Under the pieces are notes generated by a model. The model saw only the letters and a list, made by a program, of their open reading frames with translations. It did no database searches and was not told the origin of the DNA. Both the position numbers and the translations under genes were made by a program. Shown piece after piece: positions 16,100-24,160 of a stretch of 25,239 nucleotides of DNA (the first letter of the stretch is position 1; each line of letters opens with the position of its first letter). Source of the stretch: Sphingobacterium sp. UBA1575 (GTDB lineage Bacteria > Bacteroidota > Bacteroidia > Sphingobacteriales > Sphingobacteriaceae); contig DCOH01000044.1 of assembly GCA_002322865.1 (NCBI GenBank), forward strand, positions 2,626-27,864, given 5' to 3'.

Positions 16100-17743
16100 T
16101 TAACCACCATTATATCCTGGATTCTGTTTCAGATTCGGATTAATGGCCATTTGGGTCTGTGGAATCGGAAAGATTTCCTTGTTCACATCGCCTGTTGCTT
16201 TATGGTCCCACCAGGTTCCGGTGGTGAATTTCCCAAAGCGGATAAGATCGGTCCGGCGCTTCCCTTCAAAGATAAATTCCCGGCCACGTTCAGCCAACAA
16301 TTCATCCAAGGTAAGGGTTGCTGTCGTATACCTATTCGCAGTCCAGTCTGCCGCCGCAAAAGCACGTTGACGGCTGGAATTGATCAGGTCTACTGCCGTT
16401 TGATTGGCCGCTCCGCCATTCTTTCGCATCAAGGCTTCCGCCTTATTGAAAATCACCTCGGTCAAGCGATAGATCACATAATCATTCTCCTGGTAATTCT
16501 CATCGGAAGTAATTCCTGATTTATACTTATTGAACCTTGCGCCGGAGTTTTCTTCTCCCTTCGCCATCGATCCTTCCGATGTTTTATCGCCCTCACTTTC
16601 TCGACGAATGGAATTTACAAACGATAGCGGTTGTTTCGCATATTCTTCCGTTCCCAGCACCGGTGTGGTTGTCCCGCGTTTATATTGAGGCCCGAACAGG
16701 AACCAGTCCTTTTTACGCAGATCCTGTGCATTATAGGCATCGAAAGCTGTAGGGATCACTACAAAAGCATTCCACCCGCCGTAACTTACGCCCAAAGCTT
16801 CTTTCATATAATCATAGCCCATAAAGAATCCACCCCAGTCAAAGGTAAATCCGCCTTTTCGGCTATATTGAAATTGAAAGAGTGACTCTGGATTCGCCGA
16901 ATTGGTATTGCTGAAGATGGCATTGATGTTCGGGGATAATTTTGGTGTTCCACCAATCCCGCCTCCGGCTCCATTGATCACCTTATCGGCCGCCGCGATA
17001 CATTCATCCCACATCGCGGTTCCGGTCCATTTTTGGGCGTTCAAGTAAAGTTCCGACAGCATGGCATAACCCGCCGCACGGTTTACTTTTCCTACCGTTT
17101 CCGCATTCAGATCCGGAAGTTTGGTCACCTCAGCCTCCAGCTCCGTTTTAATGAAATCAAACACTTCCTTGCGAGTTTTGGTTTCTGGGTTTACAGGACT
17201 GTTGGCAACTTCTGTCACAATAGGAATATTCCCCCACATGTCCATCATGCGGATGTAATGGTATGCCCGCAGCACCTTCAATTGTGAGACCACGGACTGT
17301 ATCTCTTCCGCTGTCATGCCGATTTTCCCAGCATCCAAGCTACTGATGTCAGCAATGGCATTGTTGACAAATCCTACCCCGGTCCACATGAGGTTCCACG
17401 CATCGCGCATGCGATTTTCCGTTTCTGTCCAAGTATGGTAATGCATCCGGAAATGGTCTCCACCATCATACCCATGACGCCCTTTCTGCGGCCAAGCAAG
17501 TTGGTCGGCAGAGAGTTCGGAATGGTAATAGAATGCACTTGCTCCAGTTGGTGCCAACCAGGCCTGCATATGTGTAAATGGACGTAAAGCAGCCTGCATC
17601 ACCTCCAATTTGTTCTTATAGAATGAATCCTTCTCCAATTTACTGTACATTTTTTCATCCAGGTTGGTACAACCTGTCATGAAACTTGTCCCAATAAAAA
17701 GCGCAGCTGCAAATCGTATCGTTTTTTTATCTAGTAATTTCAT
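16100..17743 (-). CDS. SusD/RagB family outer-membrane nutrient-binding lipoprotein
   Basis: Surface lipoprotein that caps the SusC channel and captures ligand. 547 residues from the ATG at 17743; a longer frame to 17785 exists but overlaps susC and would put 14 residues before the signal peptide. Signal peptide MKLLDKKTIRFAAALFIGTSF with lipobox MTGC, lipidated Cys25, followed by T-N-L-D-E (acidic residues at +4/+5, compatible with surface export). SusD features: LRAYHYIRMMDMWGNIPIV (TPR-like helices), NRAAGYAMLSELYLNAQKW, and a C-terminal RLTEVIFNKAEALMR...ERGREFIFEGKRRTDLIRFGKF block ending in IFPIPQTQMAINPNLKQNPGY. It follows susC by 11 nt. The substrate cannot be read from sequence; no glycosidase is in this operon. 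Confidence 0.95.
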   Translation of the reverse strand: MKLLDKKTIRFAAALFIGTSFMTGCTNLDEKMYSKLEKDSFYKNKLEVMQAALRPFTHMQAWLAPTGASAFYYHSELSADQLAWPQKGRHGYDGGDHFRMHYHTWTETENRMRDAWNLMWTGVGFVNNAIADISSLDAGKIGMTAEEIQSVVSQLKVLRAYHYIRMMDMWGNIPIVTEVANSPVNPETKTRKEVFDFIKTELEAEVTKLPDLNAETVGKVNRAAGYAMLSELYLNAQKWTGTAMWDECIAAADKVINGAGGGIGGTPKLSPNINAIFSNTNSANPESLFQFQYSRKGGFTFDWGGFFMGYDYMKEALGVSYGGWNAFVVIPTAFDAYNAQDLRKKDWFLFGPQYKRGTTTPVLGTEEYAKQPLSFVNSIRRESEGDKTSEGSMAKGEENSGARFNKYKSGITSDENYQENDYVIYRLTEVIFNKAEALMRKNGGAANQTAVDLINSSRQRAFAAADWTANRYTTATLTLDELLAERGREFIFEGKRRTDLIRFGKFTTGTWWDHKATGDVNKEIFPIPQTQMAINPNLKQNPGYNGG

Positions 17744-17747
17744 AATT

Positions 17748-17754
17748 CCCTCCT
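17748..17754 (-). promoter_or_regulatory. Shine-Dalgarno that fixes the susD start
   Basis: On the - strand AGGAGGG (17754-17748) lies 4 nt before ATG 17743. It is placed for that start and lies inside the coding sequence of the longer alternative frame. Confidence 0.85.
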
Positions 17755-20700
17755 TTAAAATCCAATATTTAATCCCATTGTCCAAGATTGGGTCCTTGGA
17801 TAAAAACCACGTGAATCTATCCCGCCATCAAAACCAGTATCCTGCAATTCTGGGTCGATACCCGAATAGGAAGTGATTGTTGCAACATTTCTCGCTGTCA
17901 GGTATACATACATGTTGCGGATCAATGGAGTCTTGGTCTTTATGTTATAGCCTAAGGTGATGTTATCGATCTTAACGAAAGATCCGTTCTCCAGGTAGTA
18001 ATCGGAATATTGTGGATCATCGTTCAGTTTATCGTGCTTTCCGAAGGCGGATTCAAAGACATTGTTCGGAATCCATTTCTTGTTTCCGAAGAACATATCT
18101 GGTGTATTGAGGATATCATACTTGAATTTTCCACGAAGGAATACCGTCAGGTCAAAACCTTTATAGGTAAAACGGTTACCCAAGGAAGCCTGGAATTTTG
18201 GAATCCCGTTTCCGATATAGGTACGGTCATCGTTGTTCATTTCTCCGGCATGGGCGGTACTGCCATCTTTCTTATAGAAAAGCCATTTACCATCATCATC
18301 GAAACCGGCAAAACGTTTCCCATAAAAATTCCCGATCTCACCGCCTTCTTCCAAACGCATGGCATTACCTAAATTCCCCGGACTAGGAAGTCCGCCGAAT
18401 TCCAACCAGTTGCTTTTGAAGATATCGCTGGAAAGTTTCGCCAATTTGTTTTTCTGGTAATTACCGGTGAAATCCACCTGCCATGTGAAGTTTTCCCTAG
18501 AGATTGGAAAAGCCGTCAATTGCAATTCCACCCCTTTGTTCACTACCTCACCTACGTTATACCAAATGCTTGGTTGTACATAGGCCGGTAATTGGGCATT
18601 ATATTCGTACAATAAGTCGGTGGTTTTCCGATGGTATACGTCCAATGCACCGGTGATTTTGCTGTTGAGGAGTGCAAAATCCAAACCGATATTGGTCTCT
18701 GCTTTTTGTTCCCATTTCAGATCCGGGTTAGGGTTGTTCTCTATCCCGTACGTTTGGTAATATGCCCCATCCTGTGGGTAATAGCCACCTGTACCTAAGC
18801 GGATAAACGAAAGGTAATTTGGGATACCTTGGTTACCCGTAACACCATAACCCGCGCGAAGTTTCAATTCATTGACTACATCCTTGTTGCCAAAGAAATC
18901 TTCATTGCTGATGTTCCAACCTGCGGAAATCGCCGGGAAATTACCCCATTTATTGTTTGCCCCAAACTTGGAGGAACCCTCACGACGAAGGATCGCCGTA
19001 ACGAAATATTTATCAGCAAAATTGTAGTTTACCCTTCCAAAAAAGGCGATCAGGGTGTTTTCATCCTTGAAAGATCCTAAAGCTGGTCTTGGGTATTTGG
19101 TATTGATGATGGCTGTTCCGGAATTGAAATCCCAATCCAGGAATCCATCGGTTGAAAAACCTGAGTTCGACATGTTGAAATACTCCGCGGTCATGTATTG
19201 GTAACTATAGCCCAATAGACCGGTGATGGTATGTGCATCATTGAAGGTTTTATTGTAGTCGATGGTACTTTCAAAAGTTTTAGTCCAGTTCAGGTCGTTG
19301 CGTTTATAGGCATATCCTGTACCATCGTATTCGGTATCATCCGGGCGTTGGTCCCAATCGAGGATGGACCGATATTGTCTGGAGTTCCAGTTATCCCGAA
19401 CATAGGATCCGAAAGCGGATACACTTAATTCATCCAATATCTGGAATTTCAAGCGGGCATCTCCGGAAAAGGTCTGCTGGTTTCGCTCATCGATCCTATG
19501 CGCCAAACGGCTCATCGGGTTATAATTGTTGTATTCCTGTGTTTGAAAGTAGGTACCATCTGGATTCTGGATGGGTGCAGTAGGATTTCTTTGGATGGTC
19601 TGCTCGAAATCTCCTGTTTTACCTCCTAAAAGGTTAGCTTTATTGAAATTGGCCGCCAGGTTAGCGGTTAAGGTCAAACGGTTATCCAATCCAGTTTGAT
19701 TGAAATTGATACGCCCACCAAATTGTTCTCTTCCATTCTGTTTGGCAATACCTTTGGCGTCTTCATAATTGAAGGAAGCCCGGTAGGTGGAATTTTCCCC
19801 TCCACCGCTGGCAATGAAGTTATGGAAATGGGAGAAATTGTTCTTGTTGACCAATTCATCATAGAGATCTGTAGAGGCTCCAAGATCAAGGTCGGGTTTA
19901 TTCTGACCCTTAACAATGAGCTCTCTAAATTGATCTGCACTCAACATGCTTGGTTTACGGTTAACTCTTTCGGTCTGGCCATAGGTCATGTATTCGAATT
20001 GCGCTGCTCCTGCCTTTCCTTTCTTAGTCGTGACCAAGATGACCCCGCCATTACCACGAGTACCATAGATCGCTGCTGCAGAACCGTCTTTAAGCACATC
20101 GATGGATTCGATATCCCCCTGTTTGATCAGGTCGAGGTTTCCACCCGGAATACCGTCAACCACGATCAGTGGCGAATTGGTACCTTTAAGGGAAGCCATA
20201 CCCCGTAGCTGGATACTCGTACCGGAATTGGGATTGCTCCCCTGTGTGCGGGTGATGTTCAATCCGGCCACTTTTCCCTGAACAAGGTCCATGGGACTAC
20301 GCATCCCGCCTTTATTGAAATCCTTTTCTTTTACTGAGGCCACTGCAGAAGTGATCTCTTTCTTCTTTTGGGTTCCGTATCCGACCACCACTACTTCTTC
20401 CAGATTTTCTTCTTCGGAAACCAGGTTAATATTGGCTGTTGCTCCCCTCACGGTGACCTCCTGGTTGGCAAAGCCAATATAGCTTACCTGCAGGACATCG
20501 CCATTTTCGGCGGCAATGCTGAATTTTCCGGACGCATCTGTTTGGGTGCTGGCATCCTTTCCTTTGACCTTAATGGTAACCCCTGATAAGGGAGATCCAT
20601 TGGCGCTGTTCTTCACCGTTCCGGTAACTGTCTGTTGAGCGATTACGGAATTTACCTCCACAGTGGCAGCTGTAGGCATGGCATTGGCATACCCATAGCT

Positions 20701-20781
20701 GCAGGCCAAGAGGGCAAAGCATAAAATACTCCCCCGTACAAAGACTGTGCGATGATTTTGTTTACTGTAATAGTTCGGCAT
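17755..20781 (-). CDS. SusC/RagA family TonB-linked outer membrane protein
   Basis: TonB-dependent channel for active import of a SusD-bound nutrient. 1008 residues. Long signal peptide (residues 1 to about 34, hydrophobic core GSILCFALLACSYGYANA), carboxypeptidase-regulatory-like domain (GTVKNSANGSPLSGVTIKVKG...YIGFANQEVTV, about 53-128), SusC signature EEVVVVGYGTQKKKEITSAV, plug (QGKVAGLNITRTQG, IQLRGMASLKGTNSPLIVVDG, IDVLKDGSAAAIYGTRGNGGVILVTTKKG), then a beta-barrel ending in an aromatic C-terminus (LNIGF). First gene of a two-gene operon with susD. Divergent from the phytase operon across 569 nt. No ECF sigma/anti-sigma pair or hybrid sensor is beside it in the window. Confidence 0.96.
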   Translation of the reverse strand: MPNYYSKQNHRTVFVRGSILCFALLACSYGYANAMPTAATVEVNSVIAQQTVTGTVKNSANGSPLSGVTIKVKGKDASTQTDASGKFSIAAENGDVLQVSYIGFANQEVTVRGATANINLVSEEENLEEVVVVGYGTQKKKEITSAVASVKEKDFNKGGMRSPMDLVQGKVAGLNITRTQGSNPNSGTSIQLRGMASLKGTNSPLIVVDGIPGGNLDLIKQGDIESIDVLKDGSAAAIYGTRGNGGVILVTTKKGKAGAAQFEYMTYGQTERVNRKPSMLSADQFRELIVKGQNKPDLDLGASTDLYDELVNKNNFSHFHNFIASGGGENSTYRASFNYEDAKGIAKQNGREQFGGRINFNQTGLDNRLTLTANLAANFNKANLLGGKTGDFEQTIQRNPTAPIQNPDGTYFQTQEYNNYNPMSRLAHRIDERNQQTFSGDARLKFQILDELSVSAFGSYVRDNWNSRQYRSILDWDQRPDDTEYDGTGYAYKRNDLNWTKTFESTIDYNKTFNDAHTITGLLGYSYQYMTAEYFNMSNSGFSTDGFLDWDFNSGTAIINTKYPRPALGSFKDENTLIAFFGRVNYNFADKYFVTAILRREGSSKFGANNKWGNFPAISAGWNISNEDFFGNKDVVNELKLRAGYGVTGNQGIPNYLSFIRLGTGGYYPQDGAYYQTYGIENNPNPDLKWEQKAETNIGLDFALLNSKITGALDVYHRKTTDLLYEYNAQLPAYVQPSIWYNVGEVVNKGVELQLTAFPISRENFTWQVDFTGNYQKNKLAKLSSDIFKSNWLEFGGLPSPGNLGNAMRLEEGGEIGNFYGKRFAGFDDDGKWLFYKKDGSTAHAGEMNNDDRTYIGNGIPKFQASLGNRFTYKGFDLTVFLRGKFKYDILNTPDMFFGNKKWIPNNVFESAFGKHDKLNDDPQYSDYYLENGSFVKIDNITLGYNIKTKTPLIRNMYVYLTARNVATITSYSGIDPELQDTGFDGGIDSRGFYPRTQSWTMGLNIGF

Positions 20782-20836
20782 GTTAATTAATGTTTAGTAT
20801 ATAATTATTTAAAGGTTTATATGTTTCAATGTAATT

Positions 20837-20852
20837 ACTAAAACGGTTTAGT
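20837..20852. promoter_or_regulatory. LacI-type palindrome upstream of susC
   Basis: ACTAAAACGGTTTAGT: 6-bp arms (ACTAAA/TTTAGT) around a central CG, the layout of LacI/GalR-family operators. It sits 56-71 nt before the susC ATG, near where the core promoter should be. The regulator is unknown. Confidence 0.45.
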
Positions 20853-20903
20853 TTTTTAGTAAGATTTGTATCAGATTAGTTACAGTAAGATTAAAACGCT
20901 GGC

Positions 20904-21050
20904 TAAATGGTTTTATTATGAATTGTATGTTAATTTTTGGAAAAAATTTGAAAAATAATGTTAAATGTTGGGTTGGAAGGGGGAAGTTGGGTGGTTTTGA
21001 GTTAGGTGGTGTAAGGGAGTTGTTGGGGTGATTGGGGATTGGTTTGGAGA
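20904..21050 (+). other. 147-nt cytosine-free, G-rich block
   Basis: No C occurs on the + strand between C20903 and C21051, and only three occur from 20904 to 21119. The 3' half has G-runs of 3-5 at 20970, 20979, 20989, 21015, 21025 and 21034, so a G-quadruplex on the + strand is possible. Confidence 0.85.
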
Positions 21051-21074
21051 CGGTTGAGAGATGGTTTTTTTCGC

Positions 21075-21112
21075 TGTGAAAGTAGGGTGAAAGTAATGTG
21101 AAAGTATGTAAA
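21075..21112 (+). repeat. 11-bp-period direct repeats (Pho-box-like array)
   Basis: GTGAAAGTA occurs exactly at 21076, 21087 and 21098, each 11 bp apart, with a degenerate fourth unit (TGTAAA, 21107-21112). As hexamers the array reads TGTGAA-N5-GGTGAA-N5-TGTGAA-N4-TGTAAA; reverse complements TTCACA and TTTACA fit the B. subtilis PhoP repeat TT(A/C/T)ACA. One repeat per helical turn is the geometry bound by OmpR/PhoB-family regulators. Confidence 0.6.
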
Positions 21113-21139
21113 ATGTATGCTAAGGTTATAAAAACATGC

Positions 21140-21155
21140 TTTAAGTATGCTTAAA
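21140..21155. repeat. 16-bp inverted repeat upstream of the phytase operon
   Basis: TTTAAG TATG CTTAAA: perfect 6-bp arms with a 4-nt centre, about 200 nt before the receptor ATG. Nearby ATGCT motifs recur at 21117, 21136 and 21147. Confidence 0.5.
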
Positions 21156-21320
21156 CCTTGCTTTTACCCCGAAAACATAGGGTTTGCATAGGAAAAACAC
21201 ACACTCTTCACTTAAACTATAATCTTATTTATTAATATCAAATTAATTTATTTTCTTTACAAAGTTGTCGACTTAACAAATTGATAACATTGTCTTAATT
21301 ATGGTTTTAATTGTCTACGA

Positions 21321-21328
21321 TAGTTTTG
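21321..21328 (+). promoter_or_regulatory. Bacteroidota -7 element of the receptor-phytase operon
   Basis: TAGTTTTG is an exact match to TAnnTTTG, 22 nt before the ATG, implying a short leader. No clear TTG -33 box sits at the usual distance, which would suit an activator-dependent promoter. Confidence 0.55.
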
Positions 21329-21350
21329 CAAAAAATAAAACCATTATTAT

Positions 21351-24140
21351 ATGAGATTTTCTTTACTTATTATTTTCCAATTGATTTGTTGTTTAGGATT
21401 TGCCCAGAATACAATTCTGAGAGGTAAAGTCATGGATAGCAATGATAAATTCTCCATGCCGGGAGCTACCCTTCGCATTACAGAAGGTAACAGATATACG
21501 GTTTCTGATGGAAACGGTAATTTCGAATTCTTAAACCTACCAACAGGAACCTATACGTTATCTGTTGATTATTTGGGTTATGAACATTATGAGCAGAAAG
21601 TGAATGTTTCTGCGAAATTAGGAACCTTGGAGATTCTTTTGGAACCTGCTTCCAGAACCTTGGATGAGATCCAGGTGATCGGAGATCAGGCAAAAGGACA
21701 GGCAAAGGCCTTGAACCAACAAAAGAACAACAGCAACATTACAAATATTATTTCTTCCGATCAGGTAGGTCGTTTTCCGGATCAGAATATTGGGGATGCC
21801 TTAAAACGTGTACCGGGTATCACCATGCAGAATGACCAAGGTGAGGCGCGAAACATTATCGTTCGTGGTTTATCGCCGGAGTTGAACTCCGTGACCTTGA
21901 ACGGTGACCGAATCCCATCAGCAGAAGGGGACAACCGTAATGTGCAAATGGACTTAATTCCATCGGATATGATATCTTCTATTGAAGTGAACAAAACATT
22001 GACTCCGGATATGGATGCAGATGCGATTGGTGGTTCTGTAAACTTAGTGACCAGGGCTGTTCCAAACAGACAACGTATTTCTGCTACTTTGAGTGGAGGT
22101 TATGCGCCTATCCGGGAGAAAGGTGTCTACAATGGTACCCTAATCTATGGTAACCGTTTCATGGACAATAAAATGGGTCTGGTATTATCAGGAACTTTGC
22201 AGAGCCAGAATTTTGGTTCGAACAATATCGAAGCATCATGGGATAAGCAAGGCAATAATATTTTCATCAACGAAATGGATATCCGTAAATACGATGTGAG
22301 CCGTATCCGTCGTAGTGTTTCTGCAGCTTGGGATTATGATTTCAATTCCAGGAACCGCATCGCCATCAATGCGATGTACAACTGGAGAGATGATTTGGAA
22401 AACCGTTACAGATTACGTTATAAAACCAAATATGACGATAAAACCAGTGTTTTCAATACGGAGTTATCCCGTCAGACAAAAGGTGGTATTGACAACAGTA
22501 AGAACAAAAACACCCGTCTTGAAAGACAGAGCGTGATGAATTTCTCGATTGTAGGGGAGCATCTTTTGGCGCCAAAATTGGATTTTGATTGGTCTGCATC
22601 GTATTCCAGAGCGGAGGAAGATCGTCCGAATGAAAGATATATCAATTATGTGCTGAAGAAACAACAGGTTTCTCAGGATCTTTCTGACACATACCTGCCT
22701 TATATGAACGATACATTCAAGGATTATTCCAAATTTAAGTTTGATGAATTATCCGAGAACAACGATAATACCCATGAGCAGGAAATCGGTGGAAAGCTTA
22801 ATTTCCGTATGCCATTAAGTTTGATCGATGGGCAGAAAGGTAGATTGCGTTTTGGTGGTAGATTGCGTTTAAAAACCAAAGAGAGAGAGAATATCTGGAA
22901 TGAATATACGCCTACTCCGGATTTTGGGGTATTGAGTGCCATGCCGAATGTGCAATGGGACGCCAGAACTTGGGAACAAGGAGATCGTTATGCGCCGGGA
23001 ATGTTTGTGGATAAAGCTTACTTAGGTGGATTGGACTTGAACGATGCGACAAAATTCAAATCGGAGTTGAAACCAAAAGAATATTTGGCAGTAAATTACA
23101 GCGCGAAGGAACAGATCTATGCAGGATACCTGCGTTTTGATCAGAACTTAACGGAGAATACAGCCCTGATCTTAGGAGCTCGTTTGGAGCATACCCGTAT
23201 TGATTACAAAGGAAATAACGTGTTAAACGAAGAAGAGTTGGAAGGGGTAATCAATACCAAGAATTCGTATACGAATATTTTGCCTAACCTAACCCTGAAA
23301 CATAATTTCACGGAAGATTTCTTGCTTCGTGCAGCCTATTCAACCGCTTTGGCAAGACCGAACTATTATGCCTTGGCTCCTTACATCAACAGTGTACCTG
23401 ACGATACAAAAATCTTTGCTGGTAATCCAGATCTGAAGGCTACTTACTCCCATAATTTTGATGTGATGTTGGAGAAATATTACCGTAATATCGGTTTGAT
23501 CTCCGGAGGTGTATTCTACAAAAACTTGAAGAACTTTATTTATAAATATAGCAATACAGCTTATAAAACTGCTGATTTTGCCAGAGACTTCCCTGGAAAG
23601 CCGAATCCGATCGCAGCTGATCAAACTTTTGAATTCTACCAAGATAGAAATGGGGATAAGGTAAACCTTTATGGATTTGAAGTTGCTTTCCAAAGACAAT
23701 TGGATTTCCTTCCAGGAAAATTCCTTCAAGGATTTGGGGTATATGCCAACTATACCTATACGAAATCAAAAGCTAAAGGTATCGCTGGTGAGGACGGTGT
23801 ATTGCGTGAAGGTTTAGGTCTTCCAAGAACGGCTCCTCATATGTTGAACGGTTCCCTATCTTGGGAAAACAATAAATTTTCCGCACGTGTATCTGCTAAC
23901 TATACGGCAGCTTATTTGGATGAAATCGGTAAAGATGCATTCAATGATGCCTACTATGATAAACAATTCTTCTTGGATGCCAATGCATCTTACAAAATCA
24001 CACCACAGTTACGCGTATTTGCGGAAGCAAACAACCTAACCGACCAACCTTTACGTTATTATCAAGGTGATGTAGCTCGCATGAAACAATTAGAGTATTA
24101 CAAACCAAGATATACGTTAGGTGTTAAATTCGATTTGTAA
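21351..24140 (+). CDS. TonB-dependent outer membrane receptor, phytase-linked
   Basis: 929 residues. Signal peptide MRFSLLIIFQLICCLGFA cut before Gln19; carboxypeptidase-regulatory-like domain about 22-105 (RGKVMDSNDKFSMPGATLRI...DYLGYEHYEQKV); a DEIQVIGDQ linker near 105; plug about 125-240 (VGRFPDQNIGDALKRVPGI, IIVRGLSPELNSVTLNGDRIPS, DADAIGGSVNLVTR); the rest is a beta-barrel ending YTLGVKFDL. It lacks the SusC EEVVVVGYG signature and no SusD follows, so it is a stand-alone receptor. A lipoprotein phytase follows by 20 nt, so inositol hexakisphosphate or a metal-phytate complex is the likely cargo; that substrate is inferred from context only. Confidence 0.95.
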   Translation: MRFSLLIIFQLICCLGFAQNTILRGKVMDSNDKFSMPGATLRITEGNRYTVSDGNGNFEFLNLPTGTYTLSVDYLGYEHYEQKVNVSAKLGTLEILLEPASRTLDEIQVIGDQAKGQAKALNQQKNNSNITNIISSDQVGRFPDQNIGDALKRVPGITMQNDQGEARNIIVRGLSPELNSVTLNGDRIPSAEGDNRNVQMDLIPSDMISSIEVNKTLTPDMDADAIGGSVNLVTRAVPNRQRISATLSGGYAPIREKGVYNGTLIYGNRFMDNKMGLVLSGTLQSQNFGSNNIEASWDKQGNNIFINEMDIRKYDVSRIRRSVSAAWDYDFNSRNRIAINAMYNWRDDLENRYRLRYKTKYDDKTSVFNTELSRQTKGGIDNSKNKNTRLERQSVMNFSIVGEHLLAPKLDFDWSASYSRAEEDRPNERYINYVLKKQQVSQDLSDTYLPYMNDTFKDYSKFKFDELSENNDNTHEQEIGGKLNFRMPLSLIDGQKGRLRFGGRLRLKTKERENIWNEYTPTPDFGVLSAMPNVQWDARTWEQGDRYAPGMFVDKAYLGGLDLNDATKFKSELKPKEYLAVNYSAKEQIYAGYLRFDQNLTENTALILGARLEHTRIDYKGNNVLNEEELEGVINTKNSYTNILPNLTLKHNFTEDFLLRAAYSTALARPNYYALAPYINSVPDDTKIFAGNPDLKATYSHNFDVMLEKYYRNIGLISGGVFYKNLKNFIYKYSNTAYKTADFARDFPGKPNPIAADQTFEFYQDRNGDKVNLYGFEVAFQRQLDFLPGKFLQGFGVYANYTYTKSKAKGIAGEDGVLREGLGLPRTAPHMLNGSLSWENNKFSARVSANYTAAYLDEIGKDAFNDAYYDKQFFLDANASYKITPQLRVFAEANNLTDQPLRYYQGDVARMKQLEYYKPRYTLGVKFDL

Positions 24141-24160
24141 AATTTAAAAAAGGAGAACAC

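Larger units (their letters stand above)
20782..21350. other. 569-nt divergent regulatory spacer, susC / TonB receptor
   Basis: No credible gene. AT-rich at both ends, with an unusually G-rich, cytosine-free middle on the + strand. Separate entries describe its palindrome, C-free block, 11-bp repeat array, inverted repeat and promoter element. A possible susC -7 element on the - strand is TACATTG (20833-20827), weak. A second inverted repeat pair, TAAGGTT (21121-21127) with AACCTT (21154-21159), encloses the 16-bp palindrome. Confidence 0.7.

Noticed and set aside
17744..17785. Fourteen-residue longer SusD overlapping susC
   Set aside because: It would place a charged tail before the lipoprotein signal peptide, and ignores the well-placed AGGAGG.
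16100..20781. Treating SusCD plus the S9 peptidase as one peptide-utilisation operon
   Set aside because: The genes converge and are separated by a strong bidirectional terminator, so only proximity links them.
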